A DNA stretch of 64,000 nucleotides from Chamaelirium japonicum (Eukaryota; Streptophyta; Magnoliopsida; Liliales; Melanthiaceae). Below the pieces are notes generated by a model. It was not told where the DNA came from and did not search any database. It saw nothing but the letters and a program-made list of their open reading frames with translations. The translations under genes and the position numbers were made by a program. Numbering within the stretch: the first letter of the stretch is position 1; the number at the start of each line of letters is the position of its first letter. The stretch is taken from the NCBI GenBank assembly GCA_947650365.1, contig OX393550.1, positions 114,399,532-114,463,531 of the forward strand. The letters run 5' to 3'. This document shows positions 60,816 to 64,000 of this stretch, in pieces.

Positions 60816-62775
60816 TGTTGTAGCTCGTGTGTCCTTAGCGTGGATTTTCTGTATTAACATTAATAAAGATGACTTTGGTTATTGCTTTAATTAGAATACT
60901 ACTGTGGTGCATGATAATACTCATATAATAAAAGGACCCTAGGGAACACCGTAGGCCACTGAGGCGCATGGAGGATCCATGCTTGGGAGACCCAGTGGAC
61001 CAGTTCTGTGTAGACCTAGAACTAGTTCACAGCTTAGGTAATGCCGGTCGCTTCACCAAGAACAAGCTGTTGGCAGGTAGAGGATGTAGTGAAGTCTCCA
61101 CCACGGGAACGTGAAATTCCCATTCACTTGACCAAGCACGATGATCGTGTTGAACAGGAACCAAGACGGTGCACAGTTCAGTGATTCAGACACTGGTGCA
61201 GAAACCATCTTACTACTATAGATAATCTGTCCTTAACCCTGAGGGACCATGCTCACTGGGCCAACTAGTTGTGTGGTGCTTTGATGTGCCAACGTGTGCG
61301 GACCTTCCATAGTCCAATACCACGGTAGGTTGGGTTACCCGGCTGGCGCTTGAGTGACATGTAATCCCTACAAGTTATCCGACGTCCAGTGTTGGATGGG
61401 TGCGTTTTGATGAGTCAATCTATCCACACAGTTAACCCAGGCTTGGTGGTTGTCAGTATGACTGACGATGTTCCGGATGCTAGGCATAGCACCGGAAGGT
61501 GTGTGGTGTTATAGATGACAAGTCATCAAACCCTAGTCAGATGATCGATCGGGATCTGACGGTGCTCCCCACCGCCCGAGTCGTATCATGGCACCAGTAA
61601 TAGGAGGGACTAAGGATTATCGGAGTATAGTAGAGAACAGGGTTACGAGGGAGTAACATAAGTTTAGGATCACTAGAGTTTAACTCGCGTCGCACTCTGG
61701 GTGGCTACGCGGGTTAATCGGATTAGGGCTGATTAACAGAACTTTCGGTGTGTCATCGGAACAGTTAATCAGGGATCCGGTTGAAGCTAGAGATCTCGAA
61801 CCCTGAAGGTTCCACCCTGTCGTTGCGTATAGGAATTGTTCCCCGACCTAGTTGGATACGTTGGATGTGAAGTAACGCGATGGAGCGTAAGCCCGGAGCC
61901 AAAGAACCTAATTCACATGTGTTACGGGCCGTAGGGGTATTTTGGTAAATACTGAAATATGGCTCAGAACATATTGAATATAAATTTTAGATTGAGCGGA
62001 ATAATTCCAGGAGCTTACAGGCGCTGACGGAACTCGATTCCGAGTGGCGCACCTCACTCAGTCTCACTTTCAATTTTCCGCTTTTCGTGAAGGGCGTTTT
62101 CGTCCGGACATCACGATAGACACCCGGAAGACCTAAATCCGACCCCCCCTCATCCCTATCCACCTAGGGGCCGGCCCTAGGCTCCTTGGAGCCATGGGAG
62201 ACCGGCCCTATAAAGGAAATAGGGAGGGGAGGGCCGACCCTAATGGTTCTACTCCCTCCCCTCCAAAAATCCGACCCCTAGTCCCCCTCCTTTGTGGTTT
62301 CGGCCAAGGAAAAGAAAGGAAGAAGAAGGGAGAAGGAAGAGGAAAGGAAGGAGAAGGAAGAAAGGAGAAAGAGGAGGAGAAAATCTCGAGGTTCGCCATC
62401 GTCTTCGCAACGGATTCTTCCGTCGGCTCGAAATCCTTGCACTCAGAGACGGGATTTCGAGGATTCTTCAATTCGCAAAGGACAAGGTGCTATCCGACAG
62501 TTTCCCTTGCGATTCAAGTGCGGTTCTTCATCGTTCTGTAATCTCCGGATCATAGATCCATAAGGTATGATGAATCTAAACACCTAAGTAGATGCATGCA
62601 TGTCTTCCGTAGATCGTAGTATGCCTCTAGGGTGTCCGCACATATGCTAAGATCATAGATTTGCATGTAGATTGTTTTGTATCATGAATTGCAATGAAAC
62701 ATACACCGTATGATCTTCGGATCTTTCCTTTTTGCTTCCACTGCGACTCTCGATTAGCGGAACCCAATTCCAATA
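60816..62775 (+). mobile_element. Solo LTR (1,960 bp) splitting the antisense ORF, TSD TCTAG
   Basis: TGTTGTAGCTCGTG...CCAATTCCAATA flanked by TCTAG at 60811-60815 and 62776-62780. It is related to copia LTRs 3 and 4, but in opposite orientation (GGTTACCCGGCTGGCG near 61333, GCTTCCACTGCGACTCTCGA near 62736). The end CCAATA has T where CCAACA is expected. TATA box TATAAAGG at 62209-62216 next to GGGCCGGCCC and ACCGGCCC. Removing it and one TCTAG makes the antisense ORF continuous. Confidence 0.85.
62209..62216 (+). promoter_or_regulatory. TATA box of the plus-oriented solo LTR
   Basis: ACCGGCCCTATAAAGGAAAT; same position relative to the GGGCCGGCCC palindromes as in copia LTRs 3 and 4. Confidence 0.6.
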
Positions 62776-62780
62776 TCTAG

Positions 62781-62935
62781 TAGTCGATCGGAGAAGCTCA
62801 CCAAAGGAAGCCTCAAGCCATATCTCAGTTGTCCCAATGTGACCATTGTCCGATCGTCTGAAGGATCTAAGGGACCAGTTGCAAAAGAGAGGAAGATGTT
62901 GGCAGGGACACTGAAGGCTAGCCTAATATCTTTTC
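62781..62935 (-). pseudogene. Gypsy antisense ORF, N-terminal part
   Basis: The minus strand encodes RLAFSVPANIFLSFATGPL and MVTLGQLRYGLRLPLVSF, then SDRLL, directly ahead of the TCTAG target site. The LRYGLRLP motif is the typical opening of this Tat ORF family. It connects in frame to RMGVVPSQ at 60810. A stop lies upstream near 62930, so the true start is lost or is further upstream after a splice. Confidence 0.7.
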
Positions 62936-63468
62936 ATTAGGGGGGGGGGGGTTCTTGGAGGGAGTGAACCACTCGAAAGACATAGTCAATAAAGGAGAAG
63001 CAAGCTGACGGGATGAGTAACTACTCGGTATGAAATATGCGGCCGGACAAGAAGTTTGACGAAGCGACTTGATCGTCGAAAAGGGGGGGAGGTCGAGGCG
63101 CTAAGTGTGCGACCTGCCCACGAGACGCGCGATCGGCCCACGTAGCGCATGACCGACCCGAAAAATGCCCAACTTGCTGATGGAAAGAGAGCATTATTTG
63201 AAGCAGAGGTGAAGAATGAGAGCCCTCTAAGCTCTATTTATAGAGAAACTTGGGGCCTTGGGGGTCGGTACAATTATTGAGGAAGGCGGGAAGCTGTATA
63301 GTGGCATGCATGGATGCCATGTGGCGCAAGTGGGAAATAGGTATATCTAACATTTATGACTTCAGCAACATTGAAGTCGGGGACTGATGCCCCAAGACAC
63401 ACAAACCAAGACAAAATGGTCCCGATTAATCGAAAAGCCTCGAAATCCGATCGATCAGGAGAGGGTAT
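62936..63468. other. 3' untranslated part of the gypsy element with PPT
   Basis: Contains a G run (62941-62951), GCGCGACC-type repeats (63110-63170) and no believable ORF. A purine-rich tract, AGGAGAGGGTA, directly precedes the 3' LTR. Confidence 0.6.
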
Positions 63469-64000
63469 TGTGTGTGCGTCGATATATGAAGGAACACAAA
63501 AGACTTGGCCATGCGCCACATCCCGACCAGCCGTGCATTTTCGCGCTGGCCGGCTGCGCGCCATGTCCCGCTGTGCGAGGCCGATCGCGAACAAATAGAA
63601 GAAGGGGATCCGGGTCCCGGTCGGCCGCGCGCTACAAGTCGGGCGGTCGCGCATTACGAGCCTGGCCAGTCGGGCGTCGGGTCAGCCGCGTGTGGAACTA
63701 CTGCTGTTACTACCACAACTACACTATGATCGAGGCTTTGATGCAATGTGTTTCTCTTCGATGATTCGATCCTTTCCTCCGATCCGGGTTCCGGAGAGAG
63801 TGGGGCCTGATTGCTGCCGGGCTTCGGCTCTGCGCGATATGCAGCTCTTAGGGTGCTCAGTCCGACGATCGCTTCATAATCGTAGTTGCTCGATTCGGAG
63901 GAGGAGCTTGAAGATATGTTTCTTCTTTTTCTTAATCTCCTTCTCCCTTTCCTTTAGTTGCTTCAGTTGTGCCAGGAGAACATCTGTCGCTTCCGCAATC
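63469..64000 (+). repeat. 3' LTR of the gypsy element (truncated by window end)
   Basis: Matches 29249 onward in the same orientation (TGTGTGTGCGTCGATATATG; GTGCCAGGAGAACAT near the end). It covers about the first 530 bp of the 1,409-bp LTR. Confidence 0.9.

Larger units (their letters stand above)
29249..64000 (+). mobile_element. Large Ty3/gypsy (Tat-type) element, three later insertions, 3' end outside window
   Basis: The 5' LTR (29249-30657) matches 63469 to the window end in the same orientation. Between them lie PBS (30661), Gag, RT, RNase H, a second RNase H, integrase, tandem repeats, an antisense ORF and a polypurine tract (about 63456-63467). The second RNase H and the antisense ORF point to the Tat group. 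The LTRs differ at roughly one base in ten by eye and all ORFs are broken, so the element is old. It is interrupted by copia element 3 (31075-41052), the copia 4 complex (47365-58922, with a duplicated gypsy segment inside) and a solo LTR (60816-62775). Confidence 0.85.

Noticed and set aside
62194..62563. Lys/Glu-rich ORFs on plus and their antisense
   Set aside because: A purine-rich GAAGGAGAAGG stretch inside the solo LTR downstream of its TATA box; low complexity.

Overview
This is nuclear DNA from a flowering plant. The evidence is a spliced B3-family (REM-like) gene, several LTR retrotransposons of both plant superfamilies (Ty1/copia and Ty3/gypsy), a LINE, a hAT-like element, AT-rich satellite DNA and long TA/GA/CT microsatellites. 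I see no bacterial, organellar, rRNA or tRNA genes. I cannot name the species. Almost all of the window is mobile DNA in nested layers. The only credible host gene is the B3 gene at 8.67-9.52 kb (minus strand), and its 3' part is missing from the window.

Layout. 1-2.83 kb: Gag part of a small copia element (minus), split by a 1,134-bp hAT-like element with an 8-bp target duplication, followed by an unusual run of three short LTRs. 2.83-5.50 kb: decayed gypsy element (minus). 5.50-8.31 kb: complete copia deletion derivative with 141-bp LTRs and target duplication GTATG. 8.67-9.52 kb: B3 gene. 9.64-17.23 kb: two tandem copies of a 2.4-kb palindrome-rich repeat; the first copy is interrupted by a 2,787-bp TG...CA insertion (probable solo LTR, target duplication ACTGG), while the second copy keeps the empty site. 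17.2-22.6 kb: microsatellites, a 110-bp-arm hairpin built from a gene-like segment, and a 5'-truncated LINE with an 11-bp target duplication. 22.6-27.0 kb: further palindrome-rich repeats around a 2.2-kb AT-rich satellite of about 125-bp units. 27.0-29.2 kb: unassigned repeats.

29,249 to beyond 64,000 is one large Ty3/gypsy element of the Tat type: 1.4-kb LTR, Gag, RT, a second (archaeal-type) RNase H, integrase, 143-bp tandem repeats, an antisense extra ORF and a 3' LTR that runs off the window. It has been hit at least three times. A 9,978-bp copia element sits in gag (target duplication GCCTA). A second copia family sits between pol and the antisense ORF (target duplication AGTTC). A solo LTR splits the antisense ORF (target duplication TCTAG).

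The most striking structure is at the second copia site. A solo LTR and 1,316 bp of gypsy flank (47,365-51,010) are repeated exactly 9,228 bp downstream after an almost complete copia element (56,593-60,238). This is best explained by recombination between a solo-LTR allele and a full-length allele of the same insertion. None of the retroelement polyproteins here is intact. The window reads as a history of insertion, solo-LTR formation, internal deletion and unequal recombination rather than as a working pathway.
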